From positions 62,001-126,000 of the forward strand of contig NZ_FTOI01000004.1 of assembly GCF_900156725.1 (NCBI RefSeq): a DNA stretch of 64,000 bases. The letters run 5' to 3'. The notes beneath the pieces are model-generated. The model saw only the letters and a list, made by a program, of their open reading frames with translations, had not been told where the DNA came from and ran no database searches. The translations under genes were made by a program, and so were the position numbers. Positions 63,407-64,000 of this stretch are shown here, in pieces (position 1 is the stretch's first letter; every line of letters begins with the position of its first letter). The DNA is from Kaistella chaponensis. GTDB lineage: Bacteria > Bacteroidota > Bacteroidia > Flavobacteriales > Weeksellaceae.

Positions 63407-63865
63407 CTAAAATTTTCCCGATTTCAAGATTTCTTCCAGATAACCGCTCAGTAAAACCCGTTCAGCTTTTGTTAGATTTGCTTTCGGGTGTTTCGCGATA
63501 TAAGCGGTCATCGGCATCGAGTAATCCTTCACCGATTTCGCGGAGTTTTCGAGCATATTTTTCTTCAGATCTTTATTGAAAGTTCCCCATTCCGAGAAAT
63601 TAAGATGTTTTCTGCCCTCATTGATGTGATTTTTTATCGACCAGGAAATGGGCGCTAAATACGCGTAATCTGGATATACAGTTTCGTTGCTGTGACAATC
63701 GTAACACCCTTTTTTTAAAATTTGCTGTACATTTCCCGGCGTCGCAAAAACATTCACGAAATTTACTTTTTCATCTACAGGTTTATTTACCCTGTTAACT
63801 GGAATGAATTGAATCAATGCAATTACAATCAGGAACCAGTAGAGAATATTTTTGAAAATTTTCAT
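63407..63865 (-). CDS. Haem-binding domain membrane protein
   Basis: A 152-residue protein with one N-terminal helix (about 7-23) and a periplasmic haem-binding domain (Haem_bd) with one haem c site C-YD-C-H at about residue 54-58 (KGCYDCHSNET) and YSMPMTAYIAKHPKA, where a Met may be the distal ligand. Its ATG overlaps the stop of the upstream gene (ATGA). Confidence 0.82.
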   Translation of the reverse strand: MKIFKNILYWFLIVIALIQFIPVNRVNKPVDEKVNFVNVFATPGNVQQILKKGCYDCHSNETVYPDYAYLAPISWSIKNHINEGRKHLNFSEWGTFNKDLKKNMLENSAKSVKDYSMPMTAYIAKHPKANLTKAERVLLSGYLEEILKSGKF

Positions 63866-64000
63866 TCTTGTTTTTTAGGTGAATCGGTTTTTGTTGGACT
63901 AAGGATTTTCTCCTCGGAAATATTTTTTGTTGGGAGAATTTCTGTCGCTTGAAGATCCCAAGTTTCCCGAATTTCCCAAAGCGGTCGTATTTCTACTTTC
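63862..64000 (-). CDS. C-terminal part of a gene cut by the window edge
   Basis: An open frame on the minus strand, without a start in the window, ends in TGA overlapping the next ATG. The last 45 residues include RPLWEIRETWDLQA and a Lys/Ser/Pro-rich tail TKTDSPKKQE. Too short to assign. The ATGA overlap suggests co-translation with the haem-binding gene. Confidence 0.6.
   Translation of the reverse strand, partial: KVEIRPLWEIRETWDLQATEILPTKNISEEKILSPTKTDSPKKQE

Noticed and set aside
1-64000. CRISPR arrays, prophage or insertion sequences
   Set aside because: No regular repeat-spacer array, transposase, integrase or phage gene was seen; all larger frames fit chromosomal genes.

Overview
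The window looks like chromosomal DNA of a Bacteroidota bacterium, most likely Flavobacteriales and close to Weeksellaceae (Chryseobacterium/Kaistella-like). The signs are AT-rich DNA, start codons without Shine-Dalgarno sequences, many copies of the flavobacterial -7 promoter element TAnnTTTG (often with TTG 17-23 bp upstream), a fused CcoN-CcoO cbb3 oxidase subunit, a single-haem CcoP, and many Bacteroidota-type lipoproteins and porins. I see no phage, insertion sequence, integrase or CRISPR array. The window is mostly core genome, and no gene-free stretch exceeds 300 bases; the longest (about 280 bases, 14665-14945) holds two terminators and otherwise nothing I recognise.

Layout: 0-4.3 kb, lysA, a 25-residue peptide gene, a DnaQ-type exonuclease and a HerA-like ATPase. 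4.4-7.9 kb, a copper-acquisition trio (Cys-rich small protein, Met/His-rich lipoprotein, OprC-like TonB receptor). 9.0-11.7 kb, a sulfane-sulfur operon (metallo-beta-lactamase/rhodanese, two rhodaneses, DUF2892, thioredoxin). 11.7-22.8 kb, housekeeping genes (nitrilase, RseP, tRNA-Asn, PepT, HMG-CoA lyase, OsmC-like, DUF59, CsaA, MeaB, M48 peptidase). 22.8-30 kb, a porin with mlaF-mlaE, a sugar transferase, queE, folD, pgi. 30-36 kb, a DUF3857 protein, DoxX, an AI-2E family transporter, Lon. 36-42.6 kb, PpiD-like chaperone, an MlaD-like protein, two Fe-S oxidoreductase proteins. 42.6-48 kb, a surface-glycan cluster. 48-51.5 kb, serS and three hypothetical genes. 51.5-61.2 kb, a complete cbb3 cytochrome oxidase locus (ccoS-NO-Q-P-G-H, a SafE-like protein, ccoI) with a divergent Crp/Fnr regulator. 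61.3-64 kb, panB, an esterase lipoprotein, a membrane protein and a haem-binding protein.

The most interesting observation links two distant parts. A Crp/Fnr-type box lies upstream of the copper trio (TGAC-N4-GTCA), upstream of the ccoS-NOQP operon (TGAT-N4-ATCA) and between ccoI and the Crp/Fnr gene (TGAC-N4-ATCA). At both cco promoters the box centre is exactly 39.5 bp from the first base of a TAnnTTTG element. The model is that the regulator beside ccoI co-ordinates copper import with assembly of the copper-dependent oxidase. All functions are inferred from reading the sequence; no database search was run.
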